Source: Oidiodendron maius Zn | Taxonomy: Eukaryota; Ascomycota; Leotiomycetes; Myxotrichaceae | DNA: 64,000 nt | Assembly (NCBI GenBank): GCA_000827325.1 | Contig: KN832870.1 | Coordinates: forward strand, 3,100,001 to 3,164,000 | Direction: 5' to 3' | In this document: in pieces, positions 12,246-24,076 of the stretch | Numbering within the stretch: position 1 is the first letter of the stretch | How the letters are laid out: every line of letters starts with the position of its first letter | Translations under genes and position numbers: made by a program | The notes under the pieces: model-generated | Told to the model about the DNA's origin: nothing | Databases searched by the model: none | What the model saw: only the letters and a program-made list of their open reading frames with translations

Positions 12246-12492
12246 TGAGTTCTTGTATTGAGTGCTTACTACCTGAGTGGGCGACAGCCGATCGAATGGG
12301 CTGTGCTGGAATAGGTTGTGTCATCGCGACTCTGGATACCTATGATCATAGAAATGAATGAACGAAATACATGAATGCCATTTTTGCAAAGTGCTGTAGA
12401 TCACCATTGACCTTGACCCTGCGGGCCACAACAGGGCTTACAGTGCATCTAAGTTATACCATACCTATATCATCAGTAGCGGAGGCAATATT

Positions 12493-15400
12493 CTAAGCCG
12501 GCTCTGAAAAAACGGCAGGAGAGAAATCGACATCATTAGAAAGGTCGATTAAGTCCTCAAACTCATCCACTTTCGCTGAGAGTGCTTTGGTCGAAGTGGC
12601 GCCAATGGCGCTAGCTGGTTCAAAGTAAGGGCTGGAATCGATGTATTCGAGATGGGTTACAGCAGAAGAGGGGCGTGCTTCATGTCCTCCCATCGTACTA
12701 TCGGCAAAATCGAGGCCAGGAGCTCTAGGTGTAGTCTCCATGTTCAAATTATCATCATCAATTATATTTGGTGGCCTCGAGGTAGAGAAACCACGGTCAT
12801 GGCCTTGATGCAACAGGTCGATGCCGGACATTTGAGCGATGGTGTCCTCAAGATTCTCGGCATCATGGGACGCATTGGCGGCGACCGCATCAGTCTTGAG
12901 TACTGGTACGATGCTTGCCCCTTCCAGTAGAGAGACAAGATCGGCCCCATCCTGTCGGATTAATTGGTGTTCAGGTTTGGAAACAGAGCGCTCTCCGTTC
13001 TCTAAAGATATTGGACGCCAAGTGTCCTTGAATACAATCTTGGAATAGTCCGTGGTTGGCTCTATGGCCTCCATTTGCCGAACCTTCTCTGCCATTTCAG
13101 CATCTGACTTCACTGCGTCCCAATTTTGCCATTGACCTGGTGATCCTGGACCTGATCGCCTGGTCCTCATACTTGGATTTATCAACGCTAGCCCGTGAGA
13201 GCCGGATCTAGAGCCTAGACGTTGCGGCCGGTATGTGTCATTCTGAGTGCCAAATAAGTATCCCCTCGACGAATTATATTGAGAGAATGTGCCTGACGTA
13301 AGAAGGCTGGATTCCTCTTTGTTATCGCTCATGAGGTCTGATTTTGTGATCTGATGGTCTCCGGTGATAATGTCTTCTGTCAACTTCTCACATTGTGAGC
13401 ATTCGCAGACTTCGCTGCAGAAAAGGCTGCAAGAGTGACCACAAGCCAATATCTTGGGGCAAGGGATGCGGCAGAGCACCATTTCATGGTCAAATGGGTG
13501 GCATTTGAGAGGACAATCGTGGCCACATGGGAGTATACCACCACAGTCTTCATCACAACCACCTGCAAGGCCAAGCCACTCGTCCGCCTCCATGATTGAG
13601 ATAACTGTTCCATGATGGGAGCAGGTGATTGGAAAGCCACCATCAAGGTCGAATCGACCTTGTTCCTTCAAGAAGGTGATTATAGGAGTCCAAAGGACAT
13701 CCCGGCCCCATCCAATGTCGCTAGTCTCGGTCGCTATGAGTGTAATAGCATTACCAAAGAGGTAAAGTCCTCGCCGAGCTCTGGACAGAGCAACTACAAG
13801 TCTATTTCTGCTATCGAGGAATCCGATGCCAAGATGTTCATTGCTGCGCACCAGAGACAGAAGTATAATATCATTTTCTTCTCCTTGGTAACTGTCGACA
13901 GTGAAGACGTTGAAATACGTATTCCCACGTAGTCCTGGGTGCGTCTTCAATTCTTTCAGGATTGTTTTCCGCTGGCCATTATAGAACTTGTTCAAGTCAG
14001 TAACTAACTTGGAAGAATATCTTAGTGGGCATTCTTACAGTCAGCACCGTTATTTGGGAATGCTTTACTCCATTTAAAATCAAATAGTAGTAGAACCCGA
14101 CTATCATCTCTGCTTCGTCCTGGTTTTGTCTACTTGAATCGCTGCCTTTCGTCTCTGGCCAAGTGTGATGAAAGAAATACGTATCTCTCCCTCCCATGCC
14201 TGGGACCGGAGCTCTGTTAATAAGCCGATCCTCAACGGAAGGATGGTCCTGGAGGTCTGGATAGAAAGGCTCCGGTTCGATACATAGAAGTTTTCGAATA
14301 TCTGGAACCATGCGGCGCTGTGTGTTCAGCATTGTAAAAGCCATAGAATTAGATATAAGGCGTTCAAACAAAGAGACGCCCATATGATACGGTGCCTCCT
14401 CCAGGGCCTTGACACTACAATGTGCTTGTAGTTGCTTGTGATCGCCAACTAGAATGAGCTGCTCCAATGAATCAAATGATCCAGCCATTGCATGGCCCTC
14501 CAAAGTTTCGGCAGCCTCTTCGATAAGGAGGATTCTTGGTTGCAGAGCAGCAAGGAGAGGACGATATTTCGAAAGGCCAGTTGTAGTACAGCCGATACAC
14601 TTCGTGTTAAGATGTCGTATAAGCTTGATATTGCTGTGCCACTAAAAACCGTTATGTGATATTCGTAGCAGTATAACTAGTAATAGTAGCCGGTCGTTAC
14701 ATACCTTCGCGACTTTTGTTTTGTCGATGATTCGCTTGTACTCGGCAAGTAGTACCTTCAACTGTGCAAGACATTCCTTATTGATCTGCTTCTCCCAGTA
14801 GCGATAGATTGATCCCCTCCAAACTTCAGGAATATCGTAGAGGTTTCTGTGCAAGGAAAGAAGTCTCCGTATCTTCCTATCATCTACAGCAGCAGAAGCC
14901 TTTCCCGTAAGTTCACGAAAAAATGGAAGCCATTTTCCAAAAAGCGACTCGCGTTCCTTGTCTTCTTGAAATTCGGGGCCTTCAAGCTCTTGCTCAAGAT
15001 CCTGTAACTGCTCAAACTCTAAATCGGCTTCTTCCATTGGGAGACCAAGATTGATCTGAGGAGTTCGAGGCATTGATACCAAGCCGCCCTCTCCAAGCCC
15101 TAGCACAAGTTATATTCTACCCCCATCAAAAGCAATTTAGGATTACTTACAAGCTGATATAGATGTGGCGTCGGAATCAGTATTAGTTTGCGATTGATTT
15201 GCTTCATACCAGCCAGGCTCGTACAATGAGTCCTTTTGATCATCAGTGATCAAGCCATGTTTCATCAGCATATCATCTGTAAGAAAGGACGCTTTAAGAA
15301 GCGGGGACATCAAGCACTGGATTTTGCCGATATGTTGCTCAAGTTGGATCTTCCAAAACTTCAACTCCATTCTACTACTGGGGCCGTTCGGTGTGGACCT

Positions 15401-16762
15401 GCGCAACTCGTGGATAGTACGTTTGATAATCTCCACATTCTCTCTATCGGATCGTCCTCCGAGTCGTACAATATTTTCCTGGAACACTTGTACGTGCTTT
15501 ATCAATTGATCTAGCGCGTGGTTTGTTTGAGCCGCAATAATGACAGGAGGGTCATCCGGCCCCAAGTTACTTAGCAGTACCTTGAGGGCAGAGACGGATG
15601 TAAATGTCTTCCCAGTTCCCGGTGGACCTTGGATGACTGCCACCCTTTTGGTAATCATTCTTTCTAAAGCCGAGGTTTGCGATGCGTCCATGCCACTCAT
15701 AGGTACTGTTGGAAAGCCTTTAAGGACATCAACATTTCGAAGGTCAGTCTCGTCGGGCAAGACAGGGACATAGTTGTCTACTGAATTGGGAACAACGAGA
15801 GAGCTAAAATCCAATATAGAATGCTTCTTTAAGTATTCTGGAGGACAGATATCTAGATCGAGCTGTACGATGTGATTTGACAGAGGGAAGCTATAGCTTT
15901 AGCTATAACACAGAGGCGTGAGAGTTCACGAACTTACCTTTCAGTTCGAAGCTTTTGAAGTCCAACAAGTACGTGACGGTATGCCTCAAAATATCCCTGA
16001 CGAGACTCGATCATGATATATGCTAGGTCTCATTAGAACATGCGAGACATATATGTTAGGGATTCCTACGCTCCACCGGGTCAAATGCGGCATCAGTATG
16101 TTCACCCCAGAACAAATCTATCACGGGCGGATTCTGGTCTAACCCGTTGATGATTGGACGAGCTGCCACAACAGCAATCTTGCAAGCTTTTTGGAACATG
16201 TCACTGGCAGGGCTCAGAGCAACTATGCTACCTTGCAATAACCGCTTGGATTGCTCCCATCGAATTTGCTTGCCCGCTCGCTCTGTCGAGAACGTAATTC
16301 TGAATGCAGCACCAAATGGACTGAGATTAAGTCCTTTAAAATGGACCTGTGTCAAGATTAGAAAATTATCATGCGACGAATAAAGCAACTTACATGCGTG
16401 TAGATACATGTACCGTTGTCATCATTCATGTGTGGGTGCTGCTTGAAGCTCTTAATAGCTTCACGAAGTGGAGCAACGGCATCTTCTCTCAGAATCTGGT
16501 AGTGAGCGCTAATATAATCCTCTTTTGATGACCAAGGACCATCAATGATGTTTTTGGGAAGCTTAGGATCATAGAGTGGATCATTCTGATAGTCGTTCCA
16601 TTTCTCCTCTTCACTCTGCTGATCTTTGTTTTGGCCAACTTTGGGCATAATTTCTGCTTTCGCTGGAATCTCTGGTAGGTTGCGCCATTGCTCTTGATGA
16701 TTACCAACATCCCATGTTCTATGGATGTAAGCATCAAGAATCTGCAAGGATATGGCCTCCAT
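12493..16762 (-). CDS. ZNFX1/Hrr1/SAD-3-like SF1 RNA helicase with NF-X1-type Cys/His region
   Basis: Seven exons (5' to 3' on minus): 16394-16762, 16070-16346, 15938-16022, 15151-15890, 14705-15099, 14039-14641, 12493-13986. All junctions keep phase, giving 1320 aa. The N-terminal region carries the segment IIDGPWSSKEDYISAHYQ typical of this family. A UPF1-like superfamily 1 helicase follows: Walker A GPPGTGKT at residues 332-339, Walker B-like ILLIEEAAE near 660, then TVDSYQGEEND and VALSRARRGLYLFG. After the helicase comes a Cys/His-rich NF-X1-like segment (CGHDCPLKCHPF, CGHSCSLFC), then a disordered acidic tail. Relatives are S. pombe Hrr1 (RNA-directed RNA polymerase complex), Neurospora SAD-3 (meiotic silencing) and animal ZNFX1. 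A role in RNA silencing is therefore inferred. An in-frame TGA lies just upstream of ATG 16762, supporting that start unless further exons exist. Confidence 0.88.
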
Positions 16763-17942
16763 CTTGGAGTTTCACACCACTGTCAGCAGCGTAGATATAA
16801 CGGGATGTAAACGCTCGTGGTATCCTAGTCTACCATGCCTATGAGAACATCTCTGTCAGTTAATCCACATTAAGCAATAACAAAACCAAGTAATGAAGTA
16901 GGAGGGAAAGGTGCTGGAAGAAAATGGATTAGCAGGCCAGCTGTAATAGCCATGCATCTGTGTCATGAATGTTGTACAAAAGTTGATTAACCTTTCTGAC
17001 TTCGAGAGTAACGGATTATTTGTAGACTCGAATATGCCGTCTCGTTAATGTGTATTAGGAAGAATCATCTCAAAGGCCCCTCGCAACGATAGGTGGCGAG
17101 ATTCTCCAGACACAGTGTTCTGTCGATGAGACAAAAGGTAAGTTGAAACTTGAGGCCCAAGAGTACCACATACCAGCGTAAATAAAATTGTGCTCTGTGT
17201 TCCTCAAAAATCTGAGAAACAGGTCTGAGAATATTGAACGACATAAACAAATTTGGAGGAGATCGTGTGGGGTGTAATACTCTCCTGGAAAAGAGTATTC
17301 AGTTTCCTGTCATGAAGGCCAGATTAGCTATCAATATGCAAACGCATTCCATGCCGTAAGGTCCCAAAAGTGAGATAGCAGCCCCGCTCTACTTGGAGTT
17401 GATGACGGATTCTTGCCTCCTTCTGCATATACCCGCGACTTTAGTTTTGATTTGTGATGCTTAGTGACGAGGCAACTGTGCTGCTCCGTGGTAAAGGTAC
17501 CTTCACTGATTCGGGGGTTTTTTTCCGCCGTAGTATCGGCTTACAAAGTATGAAGGTTGATAAATCTTTCGTTTAGCTGGGGGAAGATTCTAAGATGCCG
17601 CGAAGCCGAATGAGAGATTTCGAACGTACCACTGATATTCACTGCGACCCAAATGCTTTTCGAAAGGCAGACATCTTCCTTGCCTAAAGTGAAAACAATG
17701 TTTAAATTTATAATATTTATGATTCAGAACTCTGCAAACGAGTTTGCAGGGTAGATCAAAAGCATAGAGACACCCAGTATCTATTTCAATGATCAGCCTT
17801 CTATGCAAAGAGGGACGAGGTAGAGAAGCTACCGTACCCTAATCATTAAATTCATTTAAATCATAGGGCCTCATTTCTTATTCCAAATACCCAAATACAT
17901 ACACGGCTCCAGAATCTAGCCGGAAGATATTTAAGTTTATAC
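16763..17942. other. Intergenic region, no gene recognised
   Basis: AT-rich spacer between the helicase start and the 3' end of the deoxyribosyltransferase-like gene. Short frames at 17065-17250 and 17590-17808 (minus) resemble nothing known. It must contain the helicase promoter; no specific element was identified. Confidence 0.5.
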
Positions 17943-18434
17943 TCAAACCTTTCCAGCAGGCCCCAACTTCTTCTCTATCGCTTTATGCAGCTCCTCCAAG
18001 CTCCATAACAGCTCAATTCCAAGCCTTTGACATACAACTTGCAGGTTTCCTCTTTTCCAATAGCCCTCTGGGCATGCGACGACCACCTTCCCGGATCTTG
18101 CAAAGAGTCCAAACTCGAGCAAAGTAATCGGCGCCTGCGAGTCTGGTGAGAAATATATCGCGATCACTTCCGCCGCTTCCATCATGTTCTGCTCCCACAT
18201 GACCTGCTCATAGAACCGTGAGTCGGAGATGTCCTCCACCCACGTGGAATCCCAGTCCGAGCGGTGCGGGTTCAGGATCGTGATAGGCAGCGAGGAGAGC
18301 GCGTCGCTTAGTCTGGCTTGCCATGTTATAGGTCCTTTGTCGATACTGCCGGAGAGGAAGACGGCTTTCTCGCCCTGTGACTCGTAGGGCTGTGGAGCGA
18401 AAACAATGCGATTTTGTGGCTGGGAGGAAGACAT
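17943..18434 (-). CDS. Nucleoside 2-deoxyribosyltransferase-like protein
   Basis: Single exon, 163 aa. The sequence fits the nucleoside 2-deoxyribosyltransferase-like family: an N-terminal VFLSGSIDKG strand-loop, the central W-E-x-N-M-M-E-A-A-E-V-I-A-I-Y-F helix/strand, and PITLLEFGLFARSGKVVV containing the Glu expected in the active site. Such proteins exchange or cleave the base of deoxynucleosides or related N-ribosides; the fungal members are largely uncharacterised. The start is ATG 18434 (context CAATGTCT). The frame stays open to 18533 but only from a TTG. No signal peptide, so probably cytosolic. No functional partner lies next to it. Confidence 0.72.
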   Translation of the reverse strand: MSSSQPQNRIVFAPQPYESQGEKAVFLSGSIDKGPITWQARLSDALSSLPITILNPHRSDWDSTWVEDISDSRFYEQVMWEQNMMEAAEVIAIYFSPDSQAPITLLEFGLFARSGKVVVACPEGYWKRGNLQVVCQRLGIELLWSLEELHKAIEKKLGPAGKV

Positions 18435-20041
18435 TGCAATAGCAGTGCTGTTCGATGTCGTTTGATACGCGAGTTTGATATGGCTCAATGAGTGGACAAG
18501 GCTGCACCGGAGACGAGGGTCTACATCACACAAGGCCTGCCATGCATGAGATATTTCTTACCTCAGTATATCCAACAGCGTTATGCTTCCTTTTGTTTTT
18601 TTTTACTACAAGTTTTATATCATTTAACCTTTCACTAGAGGTTGCTACTGAGCTATTGCGCGTCAAAAATTCCACGCCAAAGATGGGGAACCCCACATTC
18701 GTGCCGAGGCTCTCTGTCTTATATAAATCTATTGTGGCCATAACTTCAGCTCATTTATCCCACTTCTGAGCACAATCTATCATCAAGTATGGCTATCGAA
18801 ACTGTTACCCAGACAGACACAGTTCAATCTCTTGCATTTCCTGACACCCTCCCCTTCCCTTCTGATATTCCTATAGCACCGCTCCATGGGCCGGTGCTGA
18901 CCAAACTCCAAGCCCACCTGTATTACTTGACAGTCTTTTTCTCCAAGCTATTGTGAAGATAGTGGGATTTGTGAGGTTGAGGTTACCTTTGTGGATATCA
19001 GGGAGGGCTGGGGCGCTAGAACAAAAGAGAACTAGCGGTCATCTTCACACTCCCTCAGCCAGGTTTATATCGGCCTCATCCAGACATCAACATGTTTCGG
19101 TCAATATCCATTGCGTGGTCTGTGCACCCGTTGACAGCTCACCATGGGCCATACCCGGTATGTTATGTTTGGTACCTCTGCACAGTGTATAATAACACAT
19201 GGCATGCGGGACCTAAATCCGCACCCCGCCGCTGTCGCACGTACAGCATTTCGATCGTATGGGCGCTGATCTCTCCCAGTCTCGCAGGCTAGGCCAGGTA
19301 GCTGCACATCGATCAGCGCGAGAATGACCAGAACCGGTTTGATTGCATTTCACGATGCAGGCTGACAGTCTGGGTTGTTCCATGTCTCGCAATTCGAAGG
19401 CCTGATGGAAATCCAGTTTGACCTGCCCTCTCTGGACGACGGCAACCATGCATACACACGTGCCGACACCACCAACGATGGCAGGAGCAGGCAAAATCCG
19501 TCTGACATCCCACTCTACCTTCGATGCGGGGATTCCGGGCTGTTTATACTGAACTGGCACCATTCCTCTAATTTTTACGACTAACATCCAGGGGGGTTTT
19601 CGGCCATCCCCAAGTCGTACGGCAGCATCGGTAATCCAGCGCCCGTAATACGCTGAGGTCGGGGGGCGTGGGGGGCTGACGCTGGGAAGCTTCGGGAAGG
19701 TCAAGGCTGTGTGCCTGGCCCATCCCTCCCATTGCCGCAATGCTGCGGAACATCCAACTTCCCGCCCATTGTTTCTTCAATGTCGCCCGTTCCTGCCAGC
19801 CCTCTTCTCTAGTGCTTTCGTCCTTGGCTGGCATATTCCTGGCTGGCCTATCGTACAATACACGTGGATCAGCGTCGCTCGCTGCCCCATAAATGAAGTT
19901 CGGCATGGCTCCGACCTAGCATCGACGACGCATAATTATTTTATGGTTATTAGCTATATATTTCACGATAGCCTCATCTGCCATTGGAATTGAATCTCAA
20001 CGCTCCTCCTCTGACAGCTGTCACTTTCAATTCCGGTCAAG
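18435..20041. other. Intergenic region with a possible gene relic
   Basis: About 1.6 kb without an intact gene. A TATATAAAT box-like element near 18720 and a well-placed ATG at 18789 look like a gene start, but the frame closes after 55 codons (see the separate entry). Frames on both strands at 19213-19906 resemble nothing known. Confidence 0.45.
18789..19065 (+). pseudogene. Possible relic of a 2-oxoglutarate/Fe(II) oxygenase 5' end
   Basis: ATG 18789 opens a 55-codon frame ending at TGA 18954-18956. Its middle, LPFPSDIPIAPLHGP, followed by LTKLQA, resembles the N terminus of fungal isopenicillin-N-synthase-like oxygenases (pattern: hydrophobic-P-x-D-I-P-x-A-P-L, then a K-L helix). About 45 bases further on, another frame reads TFVDIREGWG, reminiscent of the family's FFYVDLR strand. 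No HxD iron motif or C-terminal half was found downstream. The stops and frame changes suggest a decayed, truncated copy. The match is short and judged by eye, so this is tentative. Confidence 0.27.
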
Positions 20042-21484
20042 ATGATTGCCCCTCAGATTGTTTCTCTTGTTGCTCTGTCCAGCCTAGTGCTGGCCGTGCC
20101 CCAGACTGTCCAGATCCATGGTGGTGACTGGAAGAGCAAGATCAAGAATGTGGTCGTCTTGGTCGAGGAGAACCGCTCGTTCGATACCTTTGCTGGTGGT
20201 CTCACCTACAGCAAGGACATCAATGGATTGCTCCACCACAATTACTGCAATTCCATGTGAGCCGACTCGCGTCGTGTCCTGAGCCTCGCCCAGCTAACCA
20301 CTCTCTTAGGAACGCCTCGGACCCGAGCGAGCACGACGATATCTGTGCTGGCCCTCGAGCAAACGATGTTGCTGCCGATGACCCAAATCACAGCATCAGC
20401 GGTGTTAACATGCAGCGTTCGTCTCGCCCTCTCCGTTCCGCAATCATGCTAACCCTCTCCAGTCTTCAGCACCTGGCACCCAGATGAGGAGATTGCCGAC
20501 ATGAACATCAAGTACGAAAACATGCGCGGCTTCGTCACCGAGCAGTCCATCACCTACGATACCTTCAACAAGACGCGTGCGGCTGAAGTTATCAACTACT
20601 ACACCCCAGACCAGGTCCGTGTTTTCAACGCAATGGCTGAGAACTTTGTCCTGTTCGATCGCTGGTTCGCTGCTGTCCCGGGCCCTACCAACCCCAATCG
20701 CGCCTACATCACGTCGGGAACCTCCCACGGCCACGGATCCAACGACAACGCCTTCAACGTCTACGGTCTCCCACAACGCAGCATCTTCCAGCAGCTGAGC
20801 GAAGCCGGCATCACGTGGATGAACTACCAAAACTCCACCACCGGTCCCGGATTGGGATTCAACCCGGACGCTGCCTTCTACGAGTGGACCCTCTCCTCTG
20901 GAGCGTCGAAGACCAATATTGCTCCCCTCGAGCAGTTCTACACCGATGCCAAGGCTGGAAAGCTCCCGCAATTCACATATATCAACCCCGAGTGCTGCAG
21001 CTTCCAATCCTTCCACCCCCCGTCCCCAATCACCCTCGGCGAGAACTTCATCAAGGGCATCTACGAGGCTGTGCGCAATTCCCCACAATGGAAGGAAACC
21101 TTGTTCATCCTGACCTTCGACGAGCACGGAGGTTTCGCCGACCATGTTCCTCCTCCAGTTAACGTGCCAGCCGGTGATGACATCTGCTACACCGAGACGG
21201 CACATGATGGAAAGAATATCACCTTCGAGTTCAAGCGTCTCGGTATCCGTGTGCCCACACTCCTCATCTCCCCATGGGTTGGCAAGGGCGTCATTGAGCA
21301 CAAAGGACAGAACAAGGGCGGAGAGTACACGCACACATCCATTCTGGGCTTCCTCAACGAGCTCTGGGGATTAGAGAGCTTGACCCCCCGTGTCTCTTGG
21401 TCCTCCACCTTCGAGCATCTCATCACCAATCAATTCAGAACCGACACCCCCACCCAGCTGCCCAACCCGTTCCCATACAATTAA
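20042..21484 (+). CDS. Secreted phosphoesterase, phospholipase C/acid phosphatase family
   Basis: Three exons: 20042-20256, 20310-20416, 20463-21484; introns are 53 and 46 nt. The second has a weak GTTCGT donor but a strong TGCTAAC branch site. The product is 447 aa. A signal peptide (MIAPQIVSLVALSSLVLAVP) indicates secretion. The phosphoesterase family signature ENRSFDTFAGG begins near residue 42. Further conserved parts are GPTNPNRAYITSGTSHGHG, the metal-site segment LFILTFDEHGGFADHVPPP and the C-terminal EYTHTSILGFLNELWGL. Relatives hydrolyse phospholipid headgroups or phosphomonoesters outside the cell, so lipid turnover or phosphate scavenging is likely. The exact substrate cannot be read from the sequence. 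A 296-codon antisense frame over exon 3 is a shadow. Confidence 0.92.
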
Positions 21485-22980
21485 GGATCTGACGCCTGTG
21501 CTTCAGTACTATATGATTCATGAACATAGATTTACCATTTAAATAGCCCAGGCCAAAATTAAAATTATTAACTATTACTATTTAAAATCTCGTTCATTCT
21601 CACACAACGTGCATTTCAAAGTCCAATTATGGAGAGAGCATCAAAACGATATTCCGGGCTGTCGCCGCTCCAAGTACCTCTACCGAGTCTTCCATCGTAG
21701 CAGTAAAAGATCGTACGTATAAGAGAAAGGATGCCTATGCGATGACTGTATCTGTCGAAATGAGTAATCTATAATATGTACGACCTAGCTTTTTTCTTCC
21801 ACGTTCAACATACCTGCCAGATTCCACGTCTTCGAGTCTTGGATAGTCAAAGCACAAACTTACCTCATATATCCACCCTACCATCAAATTACAAGGGTAA
21901 CTAATACCGGACCATATACTCCTGTCTGCTCCACTAATCTAGGTACTAGCACGAAAGACAGCTCCAGCTCCAGCTCGTCACTTTACGTAGCTACCTCTCT
22001 ATTCCTTCCTATTTTAAATCTTCAGCCCAAAGAGAGAGGGTCATGCCTCCCTACCCACCATTTTGGGCAAGGCACAGTAAGTACCCCGCCCAAAATAGAG
22101 CAGATCCTACCAAACCTCACCCATCACGACGCAGTAAATGACATGATAGCTGCATAAGTTTCCATCCTCTACCTTCCTAGATCAAAAAATACGCCGCTCC
22201 TTCGACTAACTTCGTAGCGTTCAGTCCTAGCTGTTCCCAGAGGCAGTGCGCGATCGTCGGAAATACGAGGCTTCTATGACGATATTTGCGCTGCCAAAGT
22301 TGCTAGGTTATCTCGGCAATTGCGGAGCTGTTGAGCTGTGTAAGTGGTATCTGTGCTTTGGTATGCTCTCCCTACAAGTGTATGAAACAAATTGAGTCCA
22401 AATACATTCAACGCTGGATTTACTTGTTCTTGTCAGAGTTTTGTGTAGAATTTAATATTGGGCTTCAGTGACGGCTGTGACTTCCCCGGAAAAGCAGTGG
22501 GCTGAGAACGGCAGTGGGAATCCCGTCGATGAGCTACTGAAAGCTGAGGTGCGCACAGGGTATGGCCGAGAAGATGGCCTGTTTCTGGCGCGAGAGTACA
22601 TGTTGTGAATACCATACCGAAAACAAACGAGAGATTTAGCTATATGGCTTTCACTAGCTATGATAGCATCGGGATTTTTAGAAGTCTCGTAGTTAAGATA
22701 TTATTAGTTGTCTGTTCGCATAAGCTATATACATTGACGGTCTCTCATAGGTTTTGATCTGATTGCCTTCATTAAGATAAAAAGGTTATCGATAGCGTAT
22801 GCTTCGTAAATGAGTGGTGCAAATTGAAAAGCTTCCCATTGTTTGGGGTTGTTTCATCCGTAATCGTTAATTCTGGTTCAGTAGTCCCCTCTCCCCCCCG
22901 ATCCCATACGAAAATACAATTATTCGATAGCCGAACGAAACTCCTAGAATGCTTGTCAGATCCATAGTGCCTTAACCTGA
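21485..22980. other. Intergenic region, no gene recognised
   Basis: About 1.5 kb, AT-rich, between the 3' ends of a plus-strand and a minus-strand gene. Only very short frames occur. No repeat, tRNA or motif could be supported. Confidence 0.55.
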
Positions 22981-24076
22981 TTACAGGAAGACTGCTGCGA
23001 TCATGGCGACAGCAGCCAAGCCCAGTGAGCTCTTAAGAGCATTGCCGTTGCCAGTAGTCGGTGGTGTGGTCGTAGCAGACGGAGCGCTCGGAGCAACTGG
23101 AGCAGAGGTGTTGCTTGGGACAGCGATAGATGTGGCGAATGACCCGCCTGGGAGAGTAGGGGGTGCCGTGCCTGCTGGGGAGGTAACGAGCGAAGGCGCG
23201 ATAGAGACAGTAGAGGCAGGGGCCTGTGGTTGCCCATCAGAGATCTGAGAGATGGGGACAGGAGCAACGGTTGCGGTTGGGGCTTGAGGCTGGCCATCAG
23301 AAATCTGAGTGATGGGGACAGGAGCAACAGTTGCGGTTGGGGCTTGGGGCTGGCCATCAGAGATCTGAGTGATGGGGACAGGAGCAACAGTTGCGGTTGG
23401 GGCTTGGGGCTGGCCATCAGAGATCTGAGTGATGGGGACAGGAGCAACAGTTGCGGTTGGGGCTTGGGGCTGGCCATCAGAGATCTCAGTGATGGTAGCA
23501 ATACCAGTCCCTGTTGGCTGGCCATCAGATTGCTGGCCAACTGGGTCACCAGATGAGCCACAAGGAATTATGTCAATGAGGATGGGCTGGCAGTGAGATG
23601 CCCATTTTCGGTCGTACAGGTTGTAGAAGTCTCCACTCAGGCATTCATAGAAGACGTTAGAGCCACCAAGGGCGAGAGATCCATTGTTGCAAGCAGAGAA
23701 ACCAGCAGTGTAGATGGCTCCGGCCTGTGGAGGACCGTCGAACTGGAATTGGTAGTTGGCAGCAATATATCCCGTACGTCCCTTCGCATCATGTAGCTGG
23801 CCACCAGCTAAGGTGATAACAAGACTGCCAGGGTCACCACAGGTGCGCTGTCTTCAAGTCAGTATATCATGATCTCAATTCAAGTTAGATCCCACATACC
23901 TTGTAGATTTCGCGCTTTATGACAACGCTATTGACAGCAGTGATCTGGAAGGTCCCGGAATGGTCCGCCAAGCAACCCTCCGGCGCGGAGGCGCTGGGAG
24001 CGATTTCACCAGTGACTCCCTGGGGGACTGCGTAGGCAATAGCGGCCAGAGCGGCCAGAGCGAATGTGGTCTGCAT
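22981..24076 (-). CDS. PIR-repeat covalently linked cell-wall protein with GPI signal
   Basis: Two exons: 23900-24076 and 22981-23847, with a 52-nt intron in phase 0; 347 aa. A signal peptide (MQTTFALAALAAIAYAVPQG) is followed by a KR site (VVIKREIYK) suited to Kex2 cleavage. Next comes a Cys-containing domain including QFQFDGPPQAGAIYTAGFSA and CLSGDFYNLYD, the hallmark of PIR-type wall proteins. Five units of about 20 aa carrying QISDGQPQ follow; this motif forms an ester bond from Gln to beta-1,3-glucan in yeast PIRs. A Ser/Thr/Pro region and a hydrophobic GPI-type tail ending SLGLAAVAMIAAVFL close the protein. The role is structural crosslinking of the wall. The domain order, with Cys domain before repeats, is opposite to yeast PIR proteins. 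Confidence 0.9.
23230..23515 (-). repeat. 60-bp PIR repeats
   Basis: Five units of about 60 bp, each encoding APTATVAPVPITQISDGQPQ or a close variant. The middle units are almost identical at the nucleotide level. A degenerate sixth motif (QQSDGQPTG) precedes them. Confidence 0.93.

Noticed and set aside
18435-18533. N-terminal extension of the deoxyribosyltransferase-like gene
   Set aside because: The longer frame starts only from TTG; ATG 18434 is in good context and gives the normal family length.
20444-21334. 296-codon open frame antisense to the phosphoesterase gene
   Set aside because: It mirrors the codon pattern of the sense gene, has no family resemblance, and the sense strand has clear catalytic motifs.
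23001-23561. 186-codon frame of Leu/Pro/Ser repeats on the minus strand
   Set aside because: It is a shifted frame of the PIR repeats; the true frame reads QISDGQPQ and ends in a GPI signal.
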